Below are positions 28,194 through 36,602 of a DNA stretch of 38,597 bases, in pieces. The notes under the pieces were generated by a model that saw nothing but the letters and a program-made list of their open reading frames with translations, was not told the DNA's origin and made no database searches. The position numbers were made by a program, and so were the translations under genes. Every line of letters begins with the position of its first letter. Position 1 is the stretch's first letter. Source of the stretch: a virus; the IMG/VR virus record IMGVR_UViG_3300037587_000320, positions 1-38,597 of that record. One strand, written 5' to 3'.

Positions 28194-28334
28194 ATGCGTT
28201 GTGAAACAGTCAAAATTAAAGACAGTAAAGATTCATTTATCATTATAAATAAGGAGGATTTCGATAAGGGTAAGCACGTCTTATTCAAAGAGAAGCCAGC
28301 AAAGAAAAATCAGGAAGAAAAGGCTAGTGACTAA
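28194..28334 (+). CDS. Small charged protein (46 aa)
   Basis: MRCETVKIKDSKDSFIIINK start, lysine- and glutamate-rich C-terminal half. GGGGAATATT precedes the ATG, and the stop overlaps the next start (TAATG). Small proteins of this kind between coat and neck genes are common in phages; the function is unknown. Confidence 0.65.
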   Translation: MRCETVKIKDSKDSFIIINKEDFDKGKHVLFKEKPAKKNQEEKASD

Positions 28335-29194
28335 TGGCTGCAATAAAGCCGTTTAAAAAACCAGTACCTGAAGATCGAACGATTGTTAACGGTATCTGGC
28401 TTGATATTTTAGATGATTGGTCGGCATCGTTTGAAACTTCACAAGAAGGAACAACGGCGCTAGGTGTTTTTATTCAAGGCCAAACAACACCTGATGTCGA
28501 CCTTTCTTTCCATCGAAACTTACAAGACGTAACTATCGCATCAGATACAGTTTTAGATACTCACACTATAACATTTGCACCGGGTCATGGGTTTACATTC
28601 CCATCATCTCCAACTGAGAACATTTGCCTCTTAGAAGGGGAGAACTTTTCTCAGTTTAACGTGTTAGGCGTTGCTGGTGATGTCGTTACAATTGACAGCC
28701 CAATGGATCATGTATTCACATCGGCGGCAACAGCTATCAGACATACGTTTGATATGCGGTTTAATGGCTCACCAGCCTCACCAGGCGTATACAGGATAAA
28801 ACCGATCCCTGGTCAAAAATGGGATATCACACGAGTTATTTTGGTTATAGAATCAAATAGCGCAATGGATTTTTCAAAATTTGGTTCGATTCCTGCGCTA
28901 CTCAATGGGTGTGTGCTCAGGAAAAAGAATGGTGATAGGCAGAATCTTTTTAACTTTAAAACCAATGGTGACTTTATAAACAGGTCATTTGATCACGCTT
29001 TCCAGACAAAAAGCGGCGGTGGAGGATTTGGTTTTACATCACGCCACACATGGGCGGGCCAAGGTAAGCAAGGCGTAGTTATTAGGCTGGACGGTGATTT
29101 GGGTGAAGAATTACAATTATTGGTTCAGGATGATTTAACAACCGGATTAACATCAATGTTTATGATTGCCCAAGGGCATTTGGTACAGGATTAA
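28334..29194 (+). CDS. Virion structural protein (286 aa)
   Basis: Beta-rich protein. Motifs include HTITFAPGHGFTFPS, PGVYRIKPIPGQKWDITRVI and MDFSKFGSIPALLNGCVLRK. These recur in structural proteins of many siphoviruses and myoviruses in the region after the coat gene, whose exact place in the particle is not settled. It could be a capsid vertex, neck or tail-associated protein. It is coupled to the preceding 46-residue gene. Confidence 0.7.
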   Translation: MAAIKPFKKPVPEDRTIVNGIWLDILDDWSASFETSQEGTTALGVFIQGQTTPDVDLSFHRNLQDVTIASDTVLDTHTITFAPGHGFTFPSSPTENICLLEGENFSQFNVLGVAGDVVTIDSPMDHVFTSAATAIRHTFDMRFNGSPASPGVYRIKPIPGQKWDITRVILVIESNSAMDFSKFGSIPALLNGCVLRKKNGDRQNLFNFKTNGDFINRSFDHAFQTKSGGGGFGFTSRHTWAGQGKQGVVIRLDGDLGEELQLLVQDDLTTGLTSMFMIAQGHLVQD

Positions 29195-29196
29195 TT

Positions 29197-29697
29197 ATGG
29201 CATTAACAAAAGAAGATGGCACAGGCGTAGCAAACGCAAATACCTATGTTGATGATGCTGAGTATGTCGCGTTCGCAGCCGCGAGAGGTCGCACAATAGG
29301 AGTCGACGCACCAACAAGGGAGAAAGAGCTAATCTTAGCTATGGACTTTGTGGAGAGCCATAGAACAAGATTTCAAGGCATTAAGATACTATCGACCCAG
29401 GCGTTACAATACCCACGGACGCCGGTTTACATTGATAGTTATTTATTTCCATCTAACGAAATTCCAGTAGAGCTTAAAAACTCCCAAATGGAAGCGGCTG
29501 CAATAGTCAATAGTGAATCTCTACTAAAGACCGGATCAACTAATAACGTACAGAGCGAAAAGGTTGATGTGATCCAGGTGACTTATTTTAACGGCGGCTC
29601 GTGGGACGTTGTAAGAATGGACACGGTTAATATATTCTTGAGGCCATTGCTGAATTTTGGCTCATTCGGCGTTAATGCCAGGGTGATACGGGGTTAA
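29197..29697 (+). CDS. Head-tail adaptor, DnaT-like domain
   Basis: The 166-residue protein begins with VANANTYVDDAEYVAFAAAR, then KELILAMDFVESHRTRFQG and ALQYPRTPVYID. This is typical of the DnaT-like neck protein family found as first head-tail connectors. The helical part binds the portal in related phages. The gene order coat, structural protein, adaptor, closure, gp10-like, terminator is canonical. CAGGATTAATT precedes the ATG. Confidence 0.8.
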   Translation: MALTKEDGTGVANANTYVDDAEYVAFAAARGRTIGVDAPTREKELILAMDFVESHRTRFQGIKILSTQALQYPRTPVYIDSYLFPSNEIPVELKNSQMEAAAIVNSESLLKTGSTNNVQSEKVDVIQVTYFNGGSWDVVRMDTVNIFLRPLLNFGSFGVNARVIRG

Positions 29698-29699
29698 CT

Positions 29700-30068
29700 A
29701 TGGGATTAGATTTAAGCGCAACAGCCACTAAGTTGTTAACCAAACTTGCGAGCGACACGCACGTTAAAATTAAACGCACTACAGGCGCGGTATTCGATCC
29801 GGTTGAAGGTACGCAAACGGGCGGGGTGACAACAGAAACCAATCTAGTTGCGGCGGTTACTAATGTTGATAAAAAACTATTCGACGGTGAGCGCATAAAG
29901 TACGGCGACAAGATGGTTATACTCGATAATCAATTTGAACCATTAATGAGCGACTTAATAGTTATCCCTGATGACCAGGGTGTAGATCTGGATTATGTTA
30001 TAATCGATATCGGCGGCGTTAACCATGCCGGTATACGTCAAATTTATAAAGTAATTTGCAGGGGTTAA
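29700..30068 (+). CDS. Head closure/neck protein
   Basis: The 122-residue protein is beta-rich (HVKIKRTTGAVFDPVEGTQT and GDKMVILDNQFEPLMSDL). Its size and position between the adaptor and gp10-like gene fit a head-closure (stopper) protein. The sequence itself does not give a clear family. The function is inferred mainly from synteny. Confidence 0.65.
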   Translation: MGLDLSATATKLLTKLASDTHVKIKRTTGAVFDPVEGTQTGGVTTETNLVAAVTNVDKKLFDGERIKYGDKMVILDNQFEPLMSDLIVIPDDQGVDLDYVIIDIGGVNHAGIRQIYKVICRG

Positions 30069-30069
30069 T

Positions 30070-30528
30070 GTGGCAACTGTCAAAATGGGCGGGTTAAACA
30101 AAGCTATCACAAAGATTTTTATTGATAGCAGGGCTGAAACATTAGTTAAGGCTAATCGCGCACTAAGGGCCGTTGTCGTTAAGAATTGGGGTGATGTAAT
30201 TAAAAGCACCCCGGTAGATGAAGGCAGGGCGCGAGGCAACTGGTTTGTGACTCAAAACTCACCATCATCAAGCGAGGGAAGCGGTACGGAAAATAAAGGC
30301 CCGGCATATGTACTTACTAACACCAACGCGACAATGTTTGGTACAAAATGGTTTCTAACCAATAACCTCCCGTATATTTTAAAGTTAGAATTCGGCGGTT
30401 ATGGGACAAAAAACCCGGTAGACGTAACGCCGCAAGGATTCAGCAAACAAGCACCGCAAGGCATGGTTAGAATAAACACGGTTAAATTTCCTTCGCAAAT
30501 AGCGAGAGCATTTAAGGCGACAGTATGA
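30070..30528 (+). CDS. HK97 gp10-like neck/tail-completion protein
   Basis: GTG start with GGGGTTAAT upstream. An N-terminal helix (KANRALRAVVVKNWGDVIKS) is followed by TPVDEGRARGNWFVTQNSP. Then LPYILKLEFGGYGTKN and a C-terminal strand part follow. The TPVDEGRARGNW and LPY...LEFG pair is the hallmark of HK97 gp10-like proteins. These join the tail to the head. It overlaps the tail terminator gene by 4 bases. Confidence 0.8.
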   Translation: MATVKMGGLNKAITKIFIDSRAETLVKANRALRAVVVKNWGDVIKSTPVDEGRARGNWFVTQNSPSSSEGSGTENKGPAYVLTNTNATMFGTKWFLTNNLPYILKLEFGGYGTKNPVDVTPQGFSKQAPQGMVRINTVKFPSQIARAFKATV

Positions 30529-30932
30529 GCAAACTTAATATACATAAGGCATTGACTCAATCAATAATAGACTTGGCTCTTAGTGTGACCCTGGCGCATG
30601 AAAACGTTGACTTCGACCTTGAGAGCTTCACAGGCGATGCTTTCATTGATTTAACTAATTTACCGGCGGGGCGCGAGTCATTAACCAAAAGCGACTTGCA
30701 CGAGGATTTAGGCGTTTATCAGATTAGTTATTATCAACGGTCAGGGACAAGTGTTGGATCTGCACTGGCTGACATCGACACAATAACCGATTTTTACAAA
30801 CAGAATCGAACAATTAGCAATAGTGGTACAACTATTGTTATAATAAGCACATCACTCACCAGTTTAGGCAATACGCTTGGCTGGTTTAGAAATGATATCA
30901 GTGTCAGCTATAAGGCAGACATACAACTTTAG
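30525..30932 (+). CDS. Tail terminator protein (DUF4128/gpU-like)
   Basis: The 135-residue alpha/beta protein has LAHENVDFDLESFTGDAFID and DLGVYQISYYQRSGTSVGSA (central strands), and the helix ADIDTITDFYKQN. It then ends with strands. This size and pattern fit DUF4128-type tail terminators, which stop tube growth and connect to the head. Its place before the tail tube gene supports this. Confidence 0.75.
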   Translation: MSKLNIHKALTQSIIDLALSVTLAHENVDFDLESFTGDAFIDLTNLPAGRESLTKSDLHEDLGVYQISYYQRSGTSVGSALADIDTITDFYKQNRTISNSGTTIVIISTSLTSLGNTLGWFRNDISVSYKADIQL

Positions 30933-30947
30933 ATAAGGATCTAAATC

Positions 30948-31367
30948 ATGGCTGGTGAAGTCAATGCAACAAATGTAATAATCCAAAACGGCACCGGCGC
31001 AATTGTCGGACAAGGTTCATTCACTCACACGTTCGGCGGGACTCCGATTGATATTAGCAACAAATCAAACGGTGATAATGTCACATTGCTCGACGGTGAG
31101 TTAGCGAGTAAGCAACATGTTTTTGCTGGTACGATTGTCTATAATGATGGCGATCAGTTTCGAGCTATGCGCGCAGCCGCGTTTGCCGGAACTCAAGACA
31201 CGTACACAATAACGTACACGTCTGATGCCACAACTGATGAATCATTTTCCGGCTCATTTGTCCCAACAGGGTTAAGTGATGACTTGCCTCATGGTGATAA
31301 AATAACGACCACAATCAGCTTCAACAGCAGTGGCGTAGTGACGATAGTCCCGGCGTCAACACCATGA
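30948..31367 (+). CDS. Major tail tube protein
   Basis: The 139-residue strand-rich protein (NATNVIIQNGTGAIVGQGSF, HVFAGTIVYNDGDQFRAM, TTTISFNSSGVVTIV) is of the size and composition of siphovirus tail-tube subunits, which stack as hexamers to form the tube. AAGGATC precedes the ATG. It sits between the terminator and the chaperone genes. Assignment by position and composition, not by a specific motif. Confidence 0.7.
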   Translation: MAGEVNATNVIIQNGTGAIVGQGSFTHTFGGTPIDISNKSNGDNVTLLDGELASKQHVFAGTIVYNDGDQFRAMRAAAFAGTQDTYTITYTSDATTDESFSGSFVPTGLSDDLPHGDKITTTISFNSSGVVTIVPASTP

Positions 31368-31777
31368 TAAAACTCTGCTACAAGGAGTATGATTTCAAGG
31401 TCAACCTGGCAGCGTGTAAGAGTTTTTACGAGCAAACCGGCACCGACTTGCAGCATACTTTGTTATTGTATCTTGATGCTAATGTGAAATCGGTCGGGCA
31501 AGGACTTCTTGAGCGCATGACAACTTATCACGGCGTATGTAAGTTTGACATTGCGGCTAAGTTAATGCACTGCCTTATCAAGCAAAAACATGACGGCATA
31601 CCGCTTGCTGAGATTGAAGATGCAATGTTTAGGGTTAGTTGGACACCAACAGAACAAACTACCGAGCTGTGCGAGCCTTGGCCATTAGTGATGCTTGGCT
31701 TAGCAACGCAGGTAAACGATTACTTTGCCGATAACTTACCTAAAAAAAAAGCGGATACCTCGGAAAAAGCAGCGTAG
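31364..31777 (+). CDS. Tail assembly chaperone (G)
   Basis: The 137-residue helical protein (YKEYDFKVNLAACKSFYEQT and so on, AKLMHCLIKQKHDGIPLAEI, DAMFRVSWTPTEQT) is the zero-frame product of the chaperone locus. It binds tape measure protein during tail building and is not in the particle. It ends shortly after a run of nine A (31742-31750) that acts as a slippery site. It overlaps the tube gene by 4 bases. Confidence 0.8.
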   Translation: MIKLCYKEYDFKVNLAACKSFYEQTGTDLQHTLLLYLDANVKSVGQGLLERMTTYHGVCKFDIAAKLMHCLIKQKHDGIPLAEIEDAMFRVSWTPTEQTTELCEPWPLVMLGLATQVNDYFADNLPKKKADTSEKAA

Positions 31778-31992
31778 AAATTGAGTATTTTAAATTCGAT
31801 TATTGGTCGTTTTTTAAAGTTTGCGTTAATCAATTAAAGATCGCGCCGTCCGAGGCTTGGGATCTAGATTACATAGAGATTAACTACCTGCTAGATCAAG
31901 AAAACAAGACTGATATTGACACGTCAATCATGCTCAACTATGAACGAATCGAAAACGGAGCGTCAAAAGAATGGCTACAACAGAATCATTAA
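31364..31992 (+). CDS. Tail assembly chaperone -1 frameshift product (GT)
   Basis: At CCT AAA AAA AAA GCG (31739-31753) a -1 slip on the A run moves reading to AGC GGA TAC at 31750. The new frame stays open to TAA at 31990-31992 and adds 80 residues, giving about 209 in total. The added part contains SSVEIEYFKFDYWSFFKVC and IAPSEAWDLDYIEINYLL, a pattern typical of lambda T-like extensions. The extension has no credible start of its own. The extension overlaps the tape measure start by 22 bases. The other shifted frame stops after 12 codons. Confidence 0.85.
31742..31750 (+). promoter_or_regulatory. Slippery A9 site for programmed -1 frameshifting
   Basis: Three AAA codons in frame allow both P- and A-site tRNA-Lys to re-pair after slipping back one base. 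A GC-containing region follows. It joins the G and T chaperone frames. Confidence 0.85.
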
Positions 31993-33419
31993 TTGTTGAA
32001 CTTGACGCAAAGGTTGACAAATATAACAAAAAAATGGAGGGTGCCGAACTAAAAACCGGGCGAGTAGGCGCAGCGGCAAATAAAGCCGGTAAAGCCATCG
32101 CCGGGATTGCCATCGCAGCAACCGCCGCCGCCGCCGCAGTATCAGCCCTAGTCGTATCATCCGCCGCATTCGCACGAGAAGTACAGGTTGCCGCTAATCG
32201 GGCCGGTGAAACGGTTGAGCGTATGCAGTCCCTTGCATTTGCTACCAATACGGTAGGCATATCGCTTGAAAAACTTGGAGACATCTCAAAAGACACCAAC
32301 GAGAAGATAGGCGAATTCCTAACTACTGGCGGCGGCGGGTTTGCTGATTTTGCTGATGTAATGCAGTTAAGCGCAGCAGAAGCAAGAGCGGCGGCTATTG
32401 AGTTTCAAAACATGTCCGGCCCTGATGTATTGCAAGAGATGGTCAAGCGCATGGAAGAAGCCGGGATTGCAACAAATCAAATCAGCTTTGCGCTCGAAGG
32501 TGTTGCAAGTGACGCAACAGACCTGATCCCACTGTTGCGCGATAACGCTAAAGAATTAAACAACCTAACAAATCAATTCGAAGATTTGGGGCTTGTTTTA
32601 ACTCAAGAGCAGCTTAATAGAATTAAAGAGGTTGGCAGGGAGTTTAGCACGTTAACCGCCACCTTTAGCGCTGAGGGTCGCGCTTTAATCGCTGAATATT
32701 CTGATGAAATATCAATTGCCATTCAATCAACTTTATTGTTGGGCACCAAAACAATTGATGCGTTTAATCTAATTGCTGTTGGTTGGGGCAATATAATTGA
32801 AATATCACAGGCGGCGTTAAGCGATCTATTCAATGGTACAGATACATTTGCTGACACCATAGAAGAAAGGGTTGCAAAAACTCAAGAAGCAATTAATGAG
32901 TTGCTTGATAAAGGCGAAAAAGCAACATCAATAATTATCAAACGCGGCAATGATGTAACAAATAAAAGCGACAAAACAGACAAGACATCTCAAAAAGATA
33001 AATTAGCTAATATACGAAATTTCACCAAAGGCGCATCAGCATTAAACGAGGCTTTTCTCGAAGATAACAAAGCAATTAACGCCGGTTTGATTATCGCTGA
33101 TACTGCGGCGGCTGCAATTTCAGCATATAAGACAGGAGGCCCAGCAGCGGCATTTGCTGCTGTTGCTTTCGGTCTCGCTCAATTGGCCGCTAACGCTTCA
33201 GCAAGCAAGGGCGGCGGGGACGTATCAGGCGGAACGGTGCCACAGGTGCAGCCACAACAACAAGACTTTGCGCCGGAAACAACGGGCCTGGAATTATCTG
33301 AAGCAACTGGGGCGGGTGGCGATGTACTTAGGATTGAATTTGCAACCGATACCGGTGACGAATTAATGAATGCGATAGCGGCAAGTCTAAACCAGGGTCA
33401 GAAGACGGGGCAAATCTAA
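31971..33419 (+). CDS. Tape measure protein
   Basis: The 482-residue protein has a charged helical start (ESLIVELDAKVDKYNKKMEG), a hydrophobic alanine-rich segment (about 42-67), and long helices (ETVERMQSLAFATNTV, LIPLLRDNAKELNNLTNQFE). A second small-residue hydrophobic region (AGLIIADTAAAAISAYKTGG and on) and a glutamine-rich tail follow. It follows the chaperone genes, as tape measures do. The usual scaling of roughly 1.5 angstrom per residue would give a tail of about 70 nm, which is short for a siphovirus. GGAG lies upstream of the ATG. Confidence 0.88.
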   Translation: MATTESLIVELDAKVDKYNKKMEGAELKTGRVGAAANKAGKAIAGIAIAATAAAAAVSALVVSSAAFAREVQVAANRAGETVERMQSLAFATNTVGISLEKLGDISKDTNEKIGEFLTTGGGGFADFADVMQLSAAEARAAAIEFQNMSGPDVLQEMVKRMEEAGIATNQISFALEGVASDATDLIPLLRDNAKELNNLTNQFEDLGLVLTQEQLNRIKEVGREFSTLTATFSAEGRALIAEYSDEISIAIQSTLLLGTKTIDAFNLIAVGWGNIIEISQAALSDLFNGTDTFADTIEERVAKTQEAINELLDKGEKATSIIIKRGNDVTNKSDKTDKTSQKDKLANIRNFTKGASALNEAFLEDNKAINAGLIIADTAAAAISAYKTGGPAAAFAAVAFGLAQLAANASASKGGGDVSGGTVPQVQPQQQDFAPETTGLELSEATGAGGDVLRIEFATDTGDELMNAIAASLNQGQKTGQI

Positions 33420-34195
33420 TGATAATAACCAGCACACCCACACCGCAAAGCTCAGGGATGGCCATCAGCTTGACCAATGTGTTAACCAATGTTGTGCCAG
33501 TAGTAACCGATGGCGAGATTGGCGCTGTGCCGTCAAACGTTACCAATCCCGATCACTCATTAACATTAAGCTCCGGCATTGCTGTTACTGATTTTTCGCT
33601 TTCGTTTGGTCTTATATCCAATTTAACATATGTTGCGATATCTGGTCATGATGCGGCAACACCAACTCAGGCAACGATAGAGTTATATGACGGACTAACG
33701 CTAATTGATTCGGTTGTTTTGCAGCGTAATAATAATGTGATGTTTACGTTTAGTTTGAGAGCGTTTACGGATTTAATAATTAAATTTGTCACGGTGCCTA
33801 ATACGTTTGTAACAACTGTGTCGTACATCGCAGCAGGTAGACACATGTTAATTATTGGCGGAGAGCAAGCAGGGTATAAGAGGCTCTGGCTAAAGCGCCA
33901 CCTAAGACAAAAGACCACCACCGGACTGCAAAGCTCGCCCATTGCAACAACTAAGCGCCGAAGACCTTTAAAAGCGGCTCTGTCGCTCCCTAATGAGGTA
34001 GTGAACTTTAGCAGAGGCACATGGCAAGACTTTTTAGATTTTGCTGAAACTCAGCCTTTCTTCATCCGCGAGGTCGATGCGCTTCCCGAGTCAACGTATA
34101 TCTGTTATGACCACGTTGAAGATGTTGTTTCTCATGCGCAAACAAGGGCGTTAGATGTATTAAGATTATCATTTAACGCGTACAACGGATTATAA
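33419..34195 (+). CDS. Minor/distal tail protein
   Basis: The 258-residue beta-rich protein has AVTDFSLSFGLISNLTYVAI, TPTQATIELYDGLTLIDSVV and a basic stretch KRLWLKRHLRQK. It ends RALDVLRLSFNAYNGL. Its position between the tape measure and the large hub gene is that of distal tail proteins. The N-terminal lectin-like strand pattern could bind the hub or the surface. The name is by synteny. Confidence 0.65.
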   Translation: MIITSTPTPQSSGMAISLTNVLTNVVPVVTDGEIGAVPSNVTNPDHSLTLSSGIAVTDFSLSFGLISNLTYVAISGHDAATPTQATIELYDGLTLIDSVVLQRNNNVMFTFSLRAFTDLIIKFVTVPNTFVTTVSYIAAGRHMLIIGGEQAGYKRLWLKRHLRQKTTTGLQSSPIATTKRRRPLKAALSLPNEVVNFSRGTWQDFLDFAETQPFFIREVDALPESTYICYDHVEDVVSHAQTRALDVLRLSFNAYNGL

Positions 34196-34197
34196 TA

Positions 34198-36594
34198 ATG
34201 GCGTCATTCGAATCAACGCGTAACATGCAGAATCAAGAACACTTCGAAGTAATCGAAATTGATCTGCCCGTAATCACTGGCGCTTGCACCATTGGCGGCT
34301 CTCCCGGTTTCGGTACGCCATTATCATGCGACGAGGCATACACTGACGAGATTAAAACCTATAAATTCACTAATGTAAACGCGCCAATTGTCCCTGGTGC
34401 GTTGCGTTATATTAAATCAATATCAGAAACAACAGCGGAAATCAAACCCGGCACCGGATTAGGTAGTCGCGGGACGTTATCAATAACGTTTATCGATGCC
34501 AAAGGCGATCCAAATATAGGCGCTCCCGGCGTAACGCAAGACGTTATAGATAGCGGTACATTTTTCGGTAAATTATCAGCTAGGCAAATCATAGTAAACA
34601 AAGAAATCAGGGTTAAACTTTACCGCGTTGAAGCAGATGGTACGATTGATTTAGCCGGTGGCGCGTTAACCCGTTTTTATATTGCTGACACATTAAAAAG
34701 TAACGGTAAAAGTTGGACGTTATCAGGAAAAGACGAGTTAAGCGTTGCAGATATTAATGAAAAGATATGGCCCCCGGCACAGGATGGCTCTTTGAGGCTT
34801 GATATTGACGATGCCATTGTTATTATACCAGTTGATTCAGTGGTTGATTATTCATCTGCTGAAGTTGTCAGAATTGGAGATGAATTTTTTGAGGTCAATT
34901 CAGTAACAGACAACCAAACCGGCACAGCAGCGTTAAACGTATCAGCGCGAGGCACTACAATATTAGCTCCAGTTTCTGGCGTGCAATTAACGAGGACAGA
35001 TAGAGATTCACACGATGCCGGTGATGAAGTATTCATTTGCAGAATCAGCGACGATGAACGAATAGATGATCTAGTATCAGATGTTTTAACAGATTCTGAC
35101 GTGCCGTTAGCGAGAATACCAACAGCCGCATGGGCAGACGAGATAGACGTATGGCACCCAACGACAGTAATCAATACGCTGTGGTACAAATCCGAACCGA
35201 CAAACGATGTTTTAAAACAAATACTAACTGACTTTTTAGTTGATATCGTTTTTGATCCAGAAGACCGAACTATAAACATGTTTGCGATCAGCGTATGGAA
35301 ACAATCACAGGCAACATTAATTGAAGGGGTTGAAATTAATGAAAATTCTGTTCGTATAGTGCCAAATGAAAATATCAGAGCAACCAGGGCGGTTATTCTT
35401 TATGATAAAGCGTTTTTGAGCCGTTCAGACGATACAGAAAATTACAATAAAGCATCCAGATTTACAAACCCCGCATTACAAGCGCCTGAATTTTTCGGTA
35501 AGCATAAGGATAATTTATTTAATAACTCCACATTATTAGTTAAGGCTTCAGCCGATTTATTAACCCAAAGATGGGTTAGCCGGTTTGGGTTAAAGCCAAA
35601 AGATCTAACTTGGAAAACACCAGAAAGCAAATTGAATATTAACGTTGGACAGGTTGTTGATTATCTAGCTTTTGACGATCAAGCTTTCGACGGTACGCCA
35701 TCAACAAACGCAAGAGCGCAAATAGTTTCAATCAGGCCGATGTATAAAGACACTGGCCGGGAATATCAAATAAAAGTAGCATCATATGAAGCTGTTGCTC
35801 TTGATGGTACTGAGTTTGTAATAACTGGCACAGTCGGAAACGGACTTAATCTATTCACTCACGCCGGTAATCCACCAACAGCAGTGACGTTAACATTCGT
35901 ATTTGATGGTGCGATAATCCGAAGCGGCTCTGATATTATCCCGTCTATAACTGCGGGTAATTTTGTTGCAGGAAGTAAAATAATATTGATATTCGCTAAT
36001 AGCGCCGATGGTCAAGCCAAGGGGGGCGATGGAGGTCGAGGCGAATCGGTGATATATGAAGCTGAAATTAATCAATGGGTATTTTCGTCATCTGCATTGC
36101 CAGGTAAAGTAGGCGGCACAGTATACGATGCTCAAGGCATAGACACCGATATATATTTAAGCGGCGCAACGACATCAACTAATTTCCCAGTTGCGCTAGG
36201 ATCAATCAAAGCACCAGGCGGCGGCGGCGGCGGTGACGAGTCCATAAGCGTTGGCACTGACGATGCTATAGGCATCGGCGGTAACGGCGGAGGTGGCGGC
36301 GCGGGTCGTGACGTTGGACTTGGTGGGACTGGTGGAACTTCAGACGACGCAGGGTTCCCACTTAAAACAGAACAGCCAGGCATTTCGGGCGCGGCTGGCG
36401 ATACCGTTGGTAATGGCGGGTCATCTGGCGGGACTGGTGATGGTGATGGTGGCGATTGGGGCTTACCCGGTGCGAATGGAGATAAATTAGGCGGTGCAGC
36501 AGGTAAAGGCATAGTTACAGGCGGCGCGGCTGTCACAATGTTTGGCGATAACGCGGGTAATTTTATAAACGGCAACGGCGATGCCGTACTTTAG
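34198..36594 (+). CDS. Tail hub/J-like protein with glycine-rich C-terminal domain
   Basis: The 798-residue protein begins EVIEIDLPVITGACTIGGSP. It has long hub-like beta regions (LYRVEADGTIDLAGGALTRF, NVGQVVDYLAFDDQAFDGTP). After about residue 600 comes a glycine-rich domain with runs such as APGGGGGGDESI and IGGNGGGGGAGRD, ending in glycine and asparagine turns. The front part is of the tail hub or host-specificity type. The rear resembles the polyglycine-sandwich adhesins known from T-even gp38, where glycine helices hold the receptor-binding loops. The gene follows the distal tail gene and precedes the tailspike. Rapid evolution at the glycine-rich end is expected. Confidence 0.75.
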   Translation: MASFESTRNMQNQEHFEVIEIDLPVITGACTIGGSPGFGTPLSCDEAYTDEIKTYKFTNVNAPIVPGALRYIKSISETTAEIKPGTGLGSRGTLSITFIDAKGDPNIGAPGVTQDVIDSGTFFGKLSARQIIVNKEIRVKLYRVEADGTIDLAGGALTRFYIADTLKSNGKSWTLSGKDELSVADINEKIWPPAQDGSLRLDIDDAIVIIPVDSVVDYSSAEVVRIGDEFFEVNSVTDNQTGTAALNVSARGTTILAPVSGVQLTRTDRDSHDAGDEVFICRISDDERIDDLVSDVLTDSDVPLARIPTAAWADEIDVWHPTTVINTLWYKSEPTNDVLKQILTDFLVDIVFDPEDRTINMFAISVWKQSQATLIEGVEINENSVRIVPNENIRATRAVILYDKAFLSRSDDTENYNKASRFTNPALQAPEFFGKHKDNLFNNSTLLVKASADLLTQRWVSRFGLKPKDLTWKTPESKLNINVGQVVDYLAFDDQAFDGTPSTNARAQIVSIRPMYKDTGREYQIKVASYEAVALDGTEFVITGTVGNGLNLFTHAGNPPTAVTLTFVFDGAIIRSGSDIIPSITAGNFVAGSKIILIFANSADGQAKGGDGGRGESVIYEAEINQWVFSSSALPGKVGGTVYDAQGIDTDIYLSGATTSTNFPVALGSIKAPGGGGGGDESISVGTDDAIGIGGNGGGGGAGRDVGLGGTGGTSDDAGFPLKTEQPGISGAAGDTVGNGGSSGGTGDGDGGDWGLPGANGDKLGGAAGKGIVTGGAAVTMFGDNAGNFINGNGDAVL

Positions 36595-36602
36595 GATAAC
36601 AA

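Noticed and set aside
31934-32299. A 121-codon open frame antisense to the tape measure gene
   Set aside because: It mirrors the alanine-rich start of the tape measure, has no promoter or ribosome site, and cuts across the chaperone extension.
34848-35279. A 143-codon open frame antisense to the hub gene
   Set aside because: It is a serine- and valine-rich shadow with no start context, inside a strongly supported plus gene.
36132-36575. A 147-codon proline-rich open frame on the minus strand
   Set aside because: It is the antisense shadow of the glycine-rich end of the hub gene; glycine codons read backward give proline. No ribosome site or context supports it.
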